Shown: piece by piece, positions 22,340-33,244 of the stretch
Numbering within the stretch: position 1 is the stretch's first letter
Layout: each line of letters opens with the position of its first letter
Source of the DNA: Protula sp. h YS-2021
Lineage: Eukaryota; Annelida; Polychaeta; Sabellida; Serpulidae
Direction: 5' to 3'
DNA: 64,000 nt
NCBI GenBank assembly: GCA_949752745.1
Contig: OX457025.1
Span: forward strand, 95,111,804 to 95,175,803
Made by a program: the position numbers and the translations under genes
Notes under the pieces: generated by a model
What the model saw: the letters and a program-made list of their open reading frames with translations, nothing else
What the model was told of the DNA's origin: nothing
The model's database searches: none

Positions 22340-24340
22340 CAAGCTGTTGCAGTGCTTCCACCACCCTTCTGCGAGGAATCCTCATACGGTGTGCGATCGG
22401 TGACGGAGGAATAGTGGTTTGCCCCTCTGTGATGAGCTCAATACATGCCCAGAGTGCCAGAATCTTACACCGGACGACTGGAAATTAATTTATAAGAACC
22501 GGGGCCCGAAACGACCGTAGACTTGATCGTCGCTGTGTTCTCTCTTCTGCCGCTTCGTCACCTCGGGCTTTGTTAAAGAAACCGTGAGGAAAGCCAATTT
22601 AGTTATCCTAGACTAAGTCTTCTCTCCGGGTAGGATAGACTTCGGGTCAGAATCGGATGCGGCTGCGACGGGCAAAAGGCCAAGAAATCCAAAGCCAAGG
22701 CCTTTTCAGAGACGGTAGCTGAGGTGAGGGAGGGGAACGAGAAACACTTCGGAAAGCCTGGGCAGCGTCCCCGCCCACGGTGGCCACGCCTCCAGATACT
22801 AATGCCAAACCGAAGTCCCCGCCTCCTGAGCTAGTGACTATAACTCATACGGCTTCGGGATCTTTTTTTACAGCATCTGCCGGTCAATTGGGGATTCCAG
22901 CCTAACTTGAACTGTCTCCCCCATCCAGACACCAAATCTGCCAGTGAAATTTTCATCTTTCTTGGCTTTACAGGCTCAAATGCAGAAACAACTCCAGGAG
23001 TTACAATTGCGCCTGCAGAATCAGCAGTCCACTCCACTGCCAAGAAGACGCCACAAACCGTCGACCACAGTTTCTCGCCCACCCCCGGAGGAAGACCCTC
23101 ACGCCCAACAGCCAGCCCCTCTGCTCGCACAACATGATACACAGGCAAAGTTGGGCTCAGCTAGCGAGAGGGATTCTTTGAAGATCCCACCGCCGGGGCA
23201 AACCTCGAGATTGCTCCCAGAGGGTGATGATGACCTGCAATCGGTGACATCACCCCTCTCGGCAGTCCTTCTCAACAGAGAACGGGAAATTTACACACCG
23301 TCAGGGGAAGCATCGGCCGACCAAAACGCAGAGCAGCCAGGAGAGGACAGTGGGCGAGACTCCGAGGAACAAGATTCTGGAGACGAGGAGTCCGGCGAAA
23401 CATCAGGCGACCCCCTTCCCCCCCCCCCCCACTCTGCTCAGTTCTGGCTCCCCTTGCGGGAGATGGATTGCATTAGGTTCTCAGGCAGAGGCAAGAGGCT
23501 CTGGAAAGATGCCGCGGCAGCAGGGAGACGCCCCATTAGAACCCCCTCTCCACCGGACCTCACCCCCCCCACAGCGAAGAGTCCACCCTCTCAGGGACCT
23601 CATCCACCATAGCCCCCCGAGGATTGCCGTTCGGGGACGCTGTCAGAGAGACTGCAGAGCTGGCTAACTCACCTTTGGGTCTCCGGGTCTCGACAAAGAG
23701 GATTCACCCATAAGGATGACCTCACAGACAGTGTTGCCACAGCGGGACTCATTCATAGTGAAGGGATTGCCAAGAGAAGGGATTGCCAACGCTATCACGG
23801 TGCGCTCCAAAGAATTTAAGAAACTGGACGCACTCTCTCGCGCTTTCATGCCTTCAAGCACTGTGCTGTGAGACCGGGCCCGTATAGGTATTCGGACGAT
23901 CTGATTCCCCTGGAGGCACTTGAACAACCGTCGAAGAGGACAGTTTTGATGCCATCGGTCAGGAGCGATTTGGATATCCCATTAGTGGAGAAAGACGCCA
24001 AGATCATCGAGGCTTTCTCCCGACACATACTCAATATCATGTCTTTTCAGGACCACACCCTGAAAGCCTTGAAGACACGATGGGATGACCTACACCTCGA
24101 TGATGCGGTGTCTGCTAAGCTTCTAGAATGCCTCGCTCTGGCGACCAGAGATGTAGTCAAGCTGTCCACCTTCCTCATGACATCCCTGGTTTTCCTCCGG
24201 CGGGACGCGTTTCTACAGCACTGCTGGTCGAGTGTGAAAGGGCTGAGGGAGTTTCGCCATGCTCCTATTTTCGGGCAGAAGAAACTCTTCCCCCCACGAA
24301 CTCTTCTATCCCACTGGCCAACAGAACCCCGCAATACCTA
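22340..24340 (+). pseudogene. DIRS gag-like protein, element C (frameshifted)
   Basis: The N-terminal Cys domain (about 22370-22480; PHTVCDR and NTCPECQNLT) is interrupted by TAG and a shift. The middle is open at 22944-23612 and acidic, with a poly-C slippage site near 23418-23432, and contains FSGRGKRLWKDAAAAGRR. The core resumes at 23868 with RPGPYRYSDDLIPLEALEQP and MSFQDHTLKALKTRWDDLHL, ending FLRRDAFLQHCWSSVKGLRE. The basic C-terminal tail of A and D is missing, so gag sequence passes almost directly into RT sequence at about 24300. Confidence 0.8.
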
Positions 24341-25120
24341 GTCACCACTTACCCACGGGACTCGGAAAAGGATTTAGCTCTACAGGAAATGCTCTTAAAC
24401 CTTCAAGAAAAAAGGGCAATAGAATCATCGGAAAACCAGTCAGCGTTTTTCAGCAGGGTTTTCTTGGTCCCCAAAAAATCGGGGGTTGGAGATTAGTCAT
24501 AGAGCCATCAGCCCTAAACGAATTCCTGCAAGTAACCTCCTTTCAGACCGCCCAAGTAAAAAACAAAGCTTGCAGGAAAGGATATGGGGCACATCCATAG
24601 ACCTTCCACATCCCAATGCACCCGTCAGCCAGAAAGTTCCTAGCTTTCCAAATAGGCCCAAAACGGTTCTGGTTTCGGGCACTCCCTTTCCGCCCCGTAC
24701 GTGTTTTCAAAAATAATGATAGTACTCAAAGCCTGGGTCCGGATGGAACAGATGCTCGTGTTCCAGTACCTGGACGATTGGTTTCTGGCACATTCAGACA
24801 GATACACGGCCCATCGTCAAACCCTAGCACTAGTATACAAAGCTTTGCAGGTAAGTCTAGCGGTCAATCTCCCCACGTCGGCGTTAATACCCAAACAAGA
24901 CATCATCTTTCTGGGGGAAAGAGGTAATCTGGTAAGTGCGAGAGCCTTCCCCACTTTAGAAAGACAGCAAAAAATCGCACATGGCATACGAGGGATTCAC
25001 GCTGGAAAAAGGTTAGACTGCAACCCATGGAGTCCCTACTGGGCTTTTTAGTGGCCACGGAGCGTACAGTCCCCACCCTGGGCCGTCTCCACTACAGACC
25101 ATTCCAAATACAGGTAAGGA
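24300..25120 (+). pseudogene. Reverse transcriptase, element C (frameshifted)
   Basis: RT copies element RNA into DNA. Visible motifs in order: KDLALQEMLLNLQEKRAIE, FSRVFLVPKKSG, WRLVIEPSALNEFLQVTSF (fingers; usual form has Asp in place of Glu-Pro), KRFWFRALPF, then the catalytic box FQYLDDWFLAHSD with YLDD at 24767-24778, and FLGERGNLVSARAFPT. The pieces lie in at least two frames. The catalytic Asp pair is intact here, unlike D and E. The family has no protease or integrase. Confidence 0.8.
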
Positions 25121-25249
25121 AAACCCTCATTCGAGGCAGGTTCCCTCGGGCAAAAATGACCGTGTCCCAAGCTGCCCTGACCTCCCTCTCGTGGTGGACC
25201 AACACCACAGAATGTAAGCGACCCTTGTAAGCACACCCTTCCACCCCCA

Positions 25250-25692
25250 CCCCCAGAGATAGAGCTCCAAACAGACGCATCCCAAGGGGGTTGGGACATA
25301 CATTGCCAAAGCCAGATGTGGAAGGGCAAATGGCCCCCCCCCCCCTCTTTCAGAAAGTACCACATCAATTGGCTGGAACTACGAGTTGTGTGGATAGCGC
25401 TGAACAAACTGTCCGATCGACTTCGGGGCAGGAGTGTTCTGTTTCTCCTAGACAACTCAACAGCCGTGGCGTGCCTAAACAGACAAGGGAGGACCAGATC
25501 CCTCCCTCTGTCAATACTGACTTACAAAATCCTGTCCCTAGCCCGTCAGTCTCAAACCACCCTAACGGCACGACATCTGGTGGGAAAACTCAACGTTCTG
25601 GCCGACTTAGCGCCCACAGTAGGGGAAGTGATACACAATGAGTGGTGCTTAGCTTCCCAGTCCTTTCAGCGGGTCACGAACCAATTAACATA
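25250..25692 (+). pseudogene. RNase H domain, element C
   Basis: The domain removes the RNA strand during reverse transcription. Four conserved acidic positions are visible: TDAS (about 25272), NWLELRVVWIAL, LLDNSTAVACLNRQG and HLVGKLNVLADLAP. A Pro-rich linker encoded by C-runs separates it from RT, as in D. The frame is open from 25316 to 25692 but enters through a poly-C run at 25325-25340 where slippage is likely. Confidence 0.75.
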
Positions 25693-27230
25693 GGAACCCT
25701 CAAGTTAGACCTGTTTTTCAACGCAGTAACGACACATCTACCCAATTTTATATCCCCATGCCCAGATCAAGCAGCGTGGGCAATAGATGCCCTCAACTGC
25801 CCATGGCCATTACAAGAGGTGCTCTATGCCTTCCCACCACAGGCAATCCTATCACAGGTACTACAACGGATTTTGGATCTGAGTCCACTTGTCTTACTGC
25901 TAGTAGCCCCACAAATGCCGGAGGCTCTCTGGTTTGCCTTGCTTCTCAGATGCAACATAGTCAAACGACTCCAACCCCGTACCAGAAGGAAATCCTATTC
26001 CAGCTCCATTGGCAACATTTTCACTCGGTTCTTCACCTGCTGAACCTACGCCTTTGGTGTCTGACCAATCTTTCCTAAAAAAAAATAGTAGATAAAATAG
26101 TAAACAGCCATAAGCAATCTACTGCGAAGGTGTATAGGTCCCAATAGAACAAATTCGCATCCTGGTGCAGCAGGTCTAAGCTAAACCCATTTCAGGTCTC
26201 GCCATGAGTGATAGCGGACTTTTTAGATCGCTTATTCACTAATGAGGGTCTGAAAGTAAGTTCCATTGAAGGGTACAGATCAGCCATAGGTTCCAGACTC
26301 ATGGCTTCGAAGGGCTATGACCCAGGGGACGATAATGCCATCTCTCGATTGGTACGTCTTTTCAAGGTAAACTCTCCCCCCAGCTCGTCTAAAGTTGCAC
26401 GATGGGACCTCTCCCTAGTATTGAGATATCTTCAACGCCCGGACATTTTTGGAGACAAGGTAATCTCAGCCAAAAATGCCACAGTAAGATTCACTTTCCT
26501 GCTAGCCCTAGCCTCAGGCAAAAGAAGGAGTGAGATACATACTCTAGACAGAACGGTAAGCAAAGAGAACGGGGAGTGGAAAAACATCACCCTCGTCGGT
26601 AGGGCCGGCTTCATGGACAAAACCCATATCATTACCGACGGGATGGGCACGTTTAGCCACATCAACTTACCATCCCTACCAGAAGAACAGGCCACTGAGG
26701 ATTTAGTCTCTTTGTGCCCCGTCAAAGCTCTACGTCAATATCTAGAACATTCGGAGGTATATAGGTAAGAAAACCAAAAAGACTCTTATTATCTCCACTA
26801 TGCCCAAATTCAATAAAGACCTTTCGAAACAAACCATTTCCAACTACATTAAAGGGGTCATTATGGCAGCGTATGACGAGGTACAATCAGACACTGTTCT
26901 TCAGTCAGAGCTAAGAATAAAAGCCAATCAAGTTAGGCAAGTTGCAAACTCACCCAGGGCTCTACGTAATGTGTCATTGTCAGATATACTTAAAACAGGA
27001 TGCTGGGCTTAGCCTAATTCCTTCGTCAAGTATTATCTTAAAGACTTCTCCCAAGATGAATTATCAGGCCTCTACTCTCTAGGGCCCTTCATGGCTGCGG
27101 AGACGGCCATTACTAATCAATTATCCCTCTGTTACAGATCATCCACTCCCAGACCCAAAGGCAAGGGCAAACAAAAGGGAGGCTACGCTAAGAACCGTAC
27201 TACCAGCCACTTCAAATCCAAGAAATAGCG
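25690..27230 (+). pseudogene. Tyrosine recombinase with N-terminal linker, element C
   Basis: The linker QAAWAIDALNCPWPLQEVLY is followed by a core-binding region (26208-26330, IEGYRSAIGSRLMASKGYDP) and the catalytic domain: first Arg in SGKRRSEIHTLD (about 26517-26550), SLCPVKALRQYLEHSEVYR with TAA at 26766-26768, then KANQVRQVANSPRALRNVSL. The usual His of HxxR is Asn here (26926-26928; other copies have His). TAG at 27010-27012 interrupts CWA and PNSFVKYYLKD, which carries the likely Tyr nucleophile. The C-terminus is basic (KGKGKQKGGYAKN). Integration of circular DNA is the family role. Confidence 0.8.
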
Positions 27231-28213
27231 AGTGCACTACCCCACCGGCTATATCCCGTATTTCAGTTATGGCCGACTCTACGGCGTTGGCTACCGTGTG
27301 TACTGTCGGACTGTTTTGGAACTCTAGTGCTATATTATCCAAGGAACAGTTTAGAATCATACGGTCACTGTGAACCACACCCCGGTCTCAATAACTAAGA
27401 GCTTTCTTGACTCAAAGAAAAAGAGGGGGCACAGGTACTCCCCGTCCCAGCGCTTCCGCAGTCACGGGCTATTCTGAGAGCCCTGAGGACGTCAGGGGTC
27501 TGTGTCACAGTGACCATATGACCAAGGTCCATAGTGCCATTATGGGACTAAACGTGAAATCGTCAGTATTTAGTGAGTTTTATCACTAGGATTGCTTTCA
27601 TTCCAAGTAATTGAGTGTTTTAAGCTTCTAGTCATCTAATTCCTCAAAATTTCCAGTCGATTTCGCACAAATTTTATGTTTCAAGCGGTAATGTTTTGAG
27701 CAAGCCCTAACATTTACCCAGGTTCTTAGAACTTTAGAATGCTTTTGTAAGACACAGACAGCCCTAATTGTGCTGTGTCAAGTTTACTTTCGTGTTAACC
27801 TTACGGGTTACGATCCTTTTGTGAAAAAAGAACAATAAATCAGTATTGTTGTCCTTTTCAAAAACGGATTGTGGAGTATCCCTGGTTGGGATCCATCCAG
27901 TGGGAGGCAGGTGGGGGATGGTAAAGGATACTCAGTCAGTCGGTCAGCATGAAATTTATTCAGACTGTTTTTACACCTTTTTTTTGTAAATTTTGCTATT
28001 TGTTACCAGAACCCATTACGGGCTAGCAGGGTCTCCCTCCCTTTCCCTATCAAGGACTTGGAAACCAAATAAAACAAGCAATCTTAGATTTTGGATTTTA
28101 TTTGACTTCAATTCAATCCCATCTAACGGGCTTATTTAGCAACAGCTCTTATGAGTATTGGCATTTCGCGACCCTTTTTCGCGCATATCTTTAGAATGGC
28201 AGGCTCCCCTGCT
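27231..28213 (+). other. 3' trailer of element C
   Basis: No gene. It ends with GAATGGCAGGC and CTGCTCCGGACTTTAG, words also found just upstream of the complementary regions of B and E. Confidence 0.5.
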
Positions 28214-28340
28214 CCGGACTTTAGCCCCATCTAAAAGCGGCGATAAGCGAATTCTAAGCTTTCGTGAAGTAAAACTAACGTTTTATTTCGTAAAACGAGC
28301 TATTACGAGTAAAAGCGGAATTTGCGTTCTTCACTTTTGC
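28214..28340 (+). repeat. Internal complementary region of element C
   Basis: CATCTAAAAGCGGCGATAAG through TTTCGTGAAGTAAAA is the complement of the element's first 45-50 bases. After CTAACG, TTTTATTTCGTAAAACGAGC through TTCACTTT is the complement of the last 55-60 bases. It therefore spells the junction of the two element ends, as in DIRS-1. Confidence 0.85.
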
Positions 28341-28399
28341 CTATCCTTCCTCCCGTCCAACCTACAACAAGCCTGGGTGAGTTGACACCACCTAAATTG

Positions 28400-28623
28400 G
28401 GCTTAAAGGGAATGATTCATGTCTTCGATGACGTAGCACTTTGTGCTTACTGCATTCTCATTGGTCATTTGGATGAAAGGCGGGATAGGGTTCATTCTAT
28501 CTGCGAGAAAAAGTTTATTTCTATTGTGTGGTAAATCTAACAGAAGGGAAGCCCATCTAAAAGTGGAGAACTCGAATTGCGCTTTTACTCGTAAAAGCTC
28601 GTTTTACGAAAAAAAAAACGTTA
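28400..28623 (+). repeat. Right inverted terminal repeat of element C
   Basis: Inverse of the left repeat: CTTCGATGACGTAGCACTTT, GGATGAAAGGCGGGATAGGG, GAGAAAAAGTTTATT, CCCATCTAAAAGTGGAGAA. The outermost part (GCTTTTACTCGTAAAAGC, AAAACGTTAG) is not in the left end but matches the second half of the internal region. Confidence 0.9.
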
Positions 28624-28885
28624 GCTTAAACTCCGTCTCAGTTTTTTTTTGGATATGATGGCACGATTATTTGATTCATTGGTTATAATCTAACTGGTTA
28701 ATTTCGTTGCAATAAATCTCCTCAGTATGAGGTACCGAAAGCTCGTTTGTACACTTCAACCAATAACCATGCGCTGCATGTTTTGGGCAGATTCTATCTC
28801 GGCGCCCAAGTAATAGCTGCATTCAATATACTGTTTAAACGAGGATGTCGAAGGGAGCTGGCAGTATTCTGAAAAAAAAACAACT

Positions 28886-28975
28886 GAAAGCTTAGAAATT
28901 TTAGACCAAGTAATAACCTTTTCTCCCCCTCCCCTTGAATGTATGTGCTTGTGTGGAGGGGTTGGGGGAGGGGAC
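28886..28975 (+). repeat. Direct repeat flanking element C, right copy
   Basis: AGAAATTTTAGACCAAGTAA, C-rich run, GTGCTTGTGTGGAGGGG: diverged copy of 21006-21095. It starts about 260 bases beyond the element end. Confidence 0.7.
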
Positions 28976-29385
28976 GATTACTTAATTACTTAATTAATTG
29001 GCAATTAAGCCCATGTCACATCTTCTTATTGATAAACAATGTTTTTTCTTGGCCATTTCTTACTTCGCGATTCCGAGCTTGAACAAAAGGATCAAACTTA
29101 GTTCGACAATGCACCACAGCACACGGACTGCTTTAGTAAACACCAAAATGATTGTATCATATCGATAAAAAGCATAGAAACCTATAGCTTAAAAACGAAT
29201 CCAAAACCTTGCTTTGATAATAGATTCTGTGTGTGATTACAACTTCTATGTACCTACGCCGAAGAGACATGTTGATGGGATTGATGCACTGTAACTTTCA
29301 TGTTTTGCACATCCGGCACTGTAATGTTCATGTTTTGCACACAAAATTTGAACAAGAGAACGCTGCAAATCCCCTTTCCCTTGAC
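28976..29385. other. Gene-free stretch with small duplication
   Basis: No gene. A 40-base motif (GCACTGTAA then TTCATGTTTTGCACA) is repeated in tandem at about 29286-29342. Confidence 0.4.
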
Positions 29386-29810
29386 AAAATATGCTAAGTT
29401 TCGACCTCAATGTTTGCTTAATAAATAAAAAGTCGGACAAAGTGAATACTGGGTGCACAACTACAACACATGAGGAGTAAATCTGTATAGGATTTGAAAT
29501 GTGTATGCTTACCCGTTCGGAGGAGTTGTGCATATAAGACATAGATGATATAGCCTTTATAGTCGAAAAATATGCTTAAGTTTAGACCTCGATTTTTGTT
29601 CAATAAATGAAAAGCAGAACAAACTGAATACGAGGTGCACAACTACAATATAAGAGGAGAAAATCTGTATAGGATTTAAAATGTGTGTGCTTACCCGCTC
29701 GGAGGAGTTGTGCATACAAGACCACTACCCAAAAGCGTGACGGACGGACGGACGGACGGACAAACCAAATCCTATTTCCCCTTCGCCAACAAAGTTGGGC
29801 AAGGGGATAA
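29386..29810 (+). repeat. Two 155-base direct repeats plus GACG array and hairpin
   Basis: Unit 1 (29386-29541) and unit 2 (29567-29721) share AATATGCT(T)AAGTTT, GGTGCACAACTACAA, AAATCTGTATAGGATTT and CTCGGAGGAGTTGTGCATA-type words. A (GACG)n array follows at 29739-29760, then an imperfect hairpin (CCCCTTCGCC / GGGCAAGGGG). The order of duplicated body, tetranucleotide array and terminal hairpin is typical of a dispersed non-coding element family in molluscs, from memory only. Confidence 0.65.
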
Positions 29811-30151
29811 AAAAGTGCTTTTCGTCGCTGCTTCTTCCGTAGATTTCATTGTTTTGACATTTGTTATAACTGAAATGATACAGGTTTAAACCAAAAAGGA
29901 TATGAACAATAAATAAATAAAATACGCATGGTCAAATCTGTGAAAGTATTGATGTGTTTGTTCCTTGAACCTTTAAAGCTGAATATAGAATTTGGCACAC
30001 AATTCTATGTTGTAGAACACTGTGCGCCGTCACTCCTATAAACTGCAAACTGGACAATTTGAGAAATAATTTTAGTGGCATATGGCCATGTTCCCTTTCC
30101 TTCACTAACTGCCCAACCATTAATCATTTACACCTAATTCCTAAATAATTG

Positions 30152-30410
30152 AGGGATCGCCCGCAAGGGATCGTGACAGGCCCACCACTAAGTCAGATAT
30201 TGCCCGCAAGGGATCGTGACAGGCTCGGCCACTAAGTCAGGGATCGCCCGCAAGGGAAGATGACAGGCTCGGCCACTAAGTCAGGTATCGCCGGCAAGGG
30301 ATCGTGCCAGGTCCGTCCACTAAGTGTGTCACTGGGAAAGGATCCTGACTGGCTTAGCCACTACAGAAAATATTGCCCCGAAGGGATCGCGACAATCCCG
30401 GCCATTAATT
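30152..30410 (+). repeat. Tandem repeat, about 43-bp unit
   Basis: About six diverging copies of GATCGCCCGCAAGGGATCGT followed by GACAGGCTCGGCCACTAAGT. No spacer-like unique sequence lies between units. Copies decay to the right. Confidence 0.85.
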
Positions 30411-30685
30411 AGTACAACGTCCAGACCAAGTATCCACTCTTCCCGAAGTCCGTTACACGGCTCTCTAGCATTGTTTGGACAAAGCTGTTTGGTTGCGGCA
30501 AATTTTCTCCGACGTCGAAATGACGCCTTTGGTGCAACGTTGTATAGACGTCATGTTCACAACAAAAATCGAACCAGATCACGTTTTCCCTAATCCTAAA
30601 TGAAAAACATGAGTTGTGTCGAAACTAGAGATCTTGAATAACAAGATTTTCAGTAGTGTGAATATGAAGGATTTAATTTCTTAAT

Positions 30686-30951
30686 ACTCATTTTATGAGT
30701 AAAATATCGCGTAGACGTAGAAGCCATCACTATGGGCTTTCGAATGTGTTAAACATTGGGTATCGCCATGCCTTTTTTGCTATGTTTACAATGCTTGTCA
30801 AGCAACCCACAAATCAGCGTCGGTACAGTTCCTGTCATGTGATCAAACCACACCCAACTTGTCGTACCACACGATATCATTTGATGGAGAGGTGGATACA
30901 ATTCGAGTGATGGCTTCTACGTCTGCAAGATATTTTACTCACAAAAGTGAG
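30686..30951. repeat. Inverted repeat, 46-bp arms
   Basis: The left arm (30686-30731) ends GTAGACGTAGAAGCCATCAC. The right arm (30906-30951) is its inverse, beginning AGTGATGGCTTCTACGTCTG. A third, weaker copy of the arm lies at about 31000-31035. It may be an end or complementary region of DIRS family-2 element G, which runs toward it, or a separate small transposon. Confidence 0.6.
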
Positions 30952-31755
30952 TATTTAGAAATTAAATTCTTCAGGTTTAATTTCAAAAATAGCGTCTTGT
31001 AGACCACGAAGCCTTCTCTATGGGAGACTAGAACTGGTGGAGGGAATTGAACATCCCATGCATACGAAGTGGTTGGCACATCTACAAAATAAAAGACATG
31101 AATTCAATTTATGTTTTTGATTTCAGCGGGGTTTAACTGCGTAATGCTTATTCCATATTATAACACGCACGGATTGAATAATGCATTGTCGCATAAAGAA
31201 ATGATAGGAAAAGTCAGCGTGCTCTAACTACGTAGAAAAGTCGAGAAACTAATTCACGAAATAACAAGGCATGACGCATAGAAACTATGACGATGGCTTT
31301 TTGACACAAAACGTTTGCCTTTGCACTGCAAGAGTTGCTATGCGTCACTCAGGTCGCAGAACAACACCATGAAAAACTTTTCACGAAAAAAAACAAGTTT
31401 TTGGCCATTTTGCGCCATTTAAGCAATGATTTTTCCCGTTTGTGTTATAATAGTGATAGACCATTTAGCAGGCGCGTTTTGTATGGGATTCGAGCGATTC
31501 GTTCACAGGCATTCCACGCCTCTCCATGATCTATCCCTATAACAAATAACAATAATCAGTAGGGTTTCACCGCGAAGTGCCTATTAATAACAATAAGCTC
31601 GAACATACAATATATCATGTGCAAAACTACTATGTCTAAAACCCGACCATGATATAAGACGCCACTGTGGCAGGCCCCACAACAAACGTCGCATGGTCGA
31701 CAAAGTCAAGCGTTATCGGTGCTGCTGCAAGCAGTGCCTCAAACCCAGAGCCTAC
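30952..31755. other. Gene-free stretch, possible 3' trailer of element G
   Basis: No gene is supported. Another weak inverted pair (TTATAATAGTGATAGACCA near 31447 and TGATCTATCCCTATAA near 31528) may belong to element G's end structures. Confidence 0.35.
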
Positions 31756-33118
31756 CTAGCTGGCTTCTTCTTTTTGACGGCTTTTTCCACCCGACTGCTG
31801 GGGAGTCCTGCAAGAAGAAGGGCTATTATGAATCACTGATTCAGCAGCAACAAACGGGCCAAGATTATGCAAATTATTCAACGCATCAGTTGTATATTCT
31901 TGCAAATAGTGCTTAATAAACGTGTTAGGCGAAACCCAACATCCAACAAGTAACAAGTCGCACATCGGCACACCGCTAGCATTACATAAAGACTGCGCTA
32001 CATGTCTGACCTGATGAGCTTTAATTAAGAATCGCTTCTAAATTGCATCTTCAGATATAATAAGATATAGGTGCTTTGGAAAGATCCACTGTAATACTAC
32101 GCATGGACGATATAAACAGACGACGCTGCGACGTGCTGTGATAGACATTTGATCGATTACTATACGCGTAGTAAGGAGACGGGGCATAACGACTCTGTGT
32201 CGACACCGCCAAGTGACTTCATACCCGGCAAGGCTGGTACAACAGTCTGTTAAAATGTACCTAAGCCCTTGGACACAGTGCACGTCTTGCCCAAAAAAGA
32301 CGTCAAGGGATTTAGAACCACCCCTCCCATGAACCATTGATTTCTGCAAAGCATGTATTTCACCGCGGCGCTTGTTAAGCCCTATTTCAACACCAGTGAC
32401 AAAGCCCAAGGTACCACTGCCCTGTCAGGAATAGGACGTTCTAACTGAAACGATTTGAGTAAGTCCGCCAATACATCGCATAAGTGCAAATCACAGCCCG
32501 CTTCACGCTTCAAAATAAACATGAGAGCGAACCGATATGTCATAATCGATCTAACTGTCACCTTTCTTACCTCGAACAAGTACAGGACGAATTCGGAGAC
32601 TGCTACCGCCGCCCGTGCCACGGGGTCGAGACCCCTACCAAGACATCATGACTCAAAAAGTCGCCAGTGTGACAAGTAAACCTTATTCGTGGAATCGCTC
32701 TGGATCTTTTTCATTCTCTGTATGACCCTCTGAGAAAAACCCTTGGACATTAATAAGATAAACGTATGCACCCAAATTTCAGTCAAAACGACTGAGAATT
32801 TTGATGATAGTGATCCAAATGGAGTTGACGCAGACTGCCATACTCATGACGCATGGTAACCGCATCAACAAAGGAAACCAAGTTAGTTCTGGAAGATCAG
32901 AAGCTACCAACAACATACGGCTCTACCTGTCTTGCCAAATCTTTAAAAGAACTTTGAACATCAGGGACGACGGTGGAAACGCAAAAAGTACCCTTATTGG
33001 CCACTGACACAGTAACGCATCGATCGCTAATGCTGCCAGATCCAGACACGGAGAAATGAATACCGGAAGACGATGATTGAGACAATTGGCAAAAACATCG
33101 ACCTACGGAGGATCCCAC
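31756..33118 (-). pseudogene. Linker and tyrosine recombinase, element G
   Basis: The linker (33110-32900) leads to the core-binding part (32621-32382, EVRKVTVRSIMTYRFALMFI and AVVPWALSLVLK, matching KVARWDLSLVLRYL of C). The catalytic motifs follow: first Arg in NKRRGEIHALQKS (about 32370-32340), KAHQVRHVAQSL (near 32022-31990) with both His and Arg, and CWVSPNTFIKHYLQEY with the likely Tyr nucleophile, then LGPFVAAES. All catalytic residues are present although the frame is broken between 32409 and 32382 and elsewhere. Confidence 0.7.
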
Positions 33119-33244
33119 GGAGAGTGTGTTGCAATCCTTTGAAACTTGTAGTCAGCTAAAGCCCACTCGGTGTGAAACACCTCGCCCATTGATTGTCCAT
33201 CAATGCGGACAAACCGCAGTCTTCGCGCATCCTCAGTACTAACG

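Larger units (their letters stand above)
21136..28623 (+). mobile_element. DIRS-like retrotransposon C, structurally complete
   Basis: This is the reference copy, about 7.5 kb. Order on the plus strand: left inverted terminal repeat (21136-21360), leader (to 22310), gag (22340-24340), RT (24340-25120), RNase H (25250-25692), tyrosine recombinase (25690-27230), trailer, internal complementary region (28214-28340) and right inverted terminal repeat (28400-28623). The gene order, inverted repeats and complementary region match DIRS-1-like retrotransposons. All genes carry frameshifts or stops, so the copy is inactive in its protein functions. Confidence 0.9.

Noticed and set aside
30152..30410. 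CRISPR-like array
   Set aside because: About 43-bp tandem units with no spacers and decaying copies; no cas-like genes.
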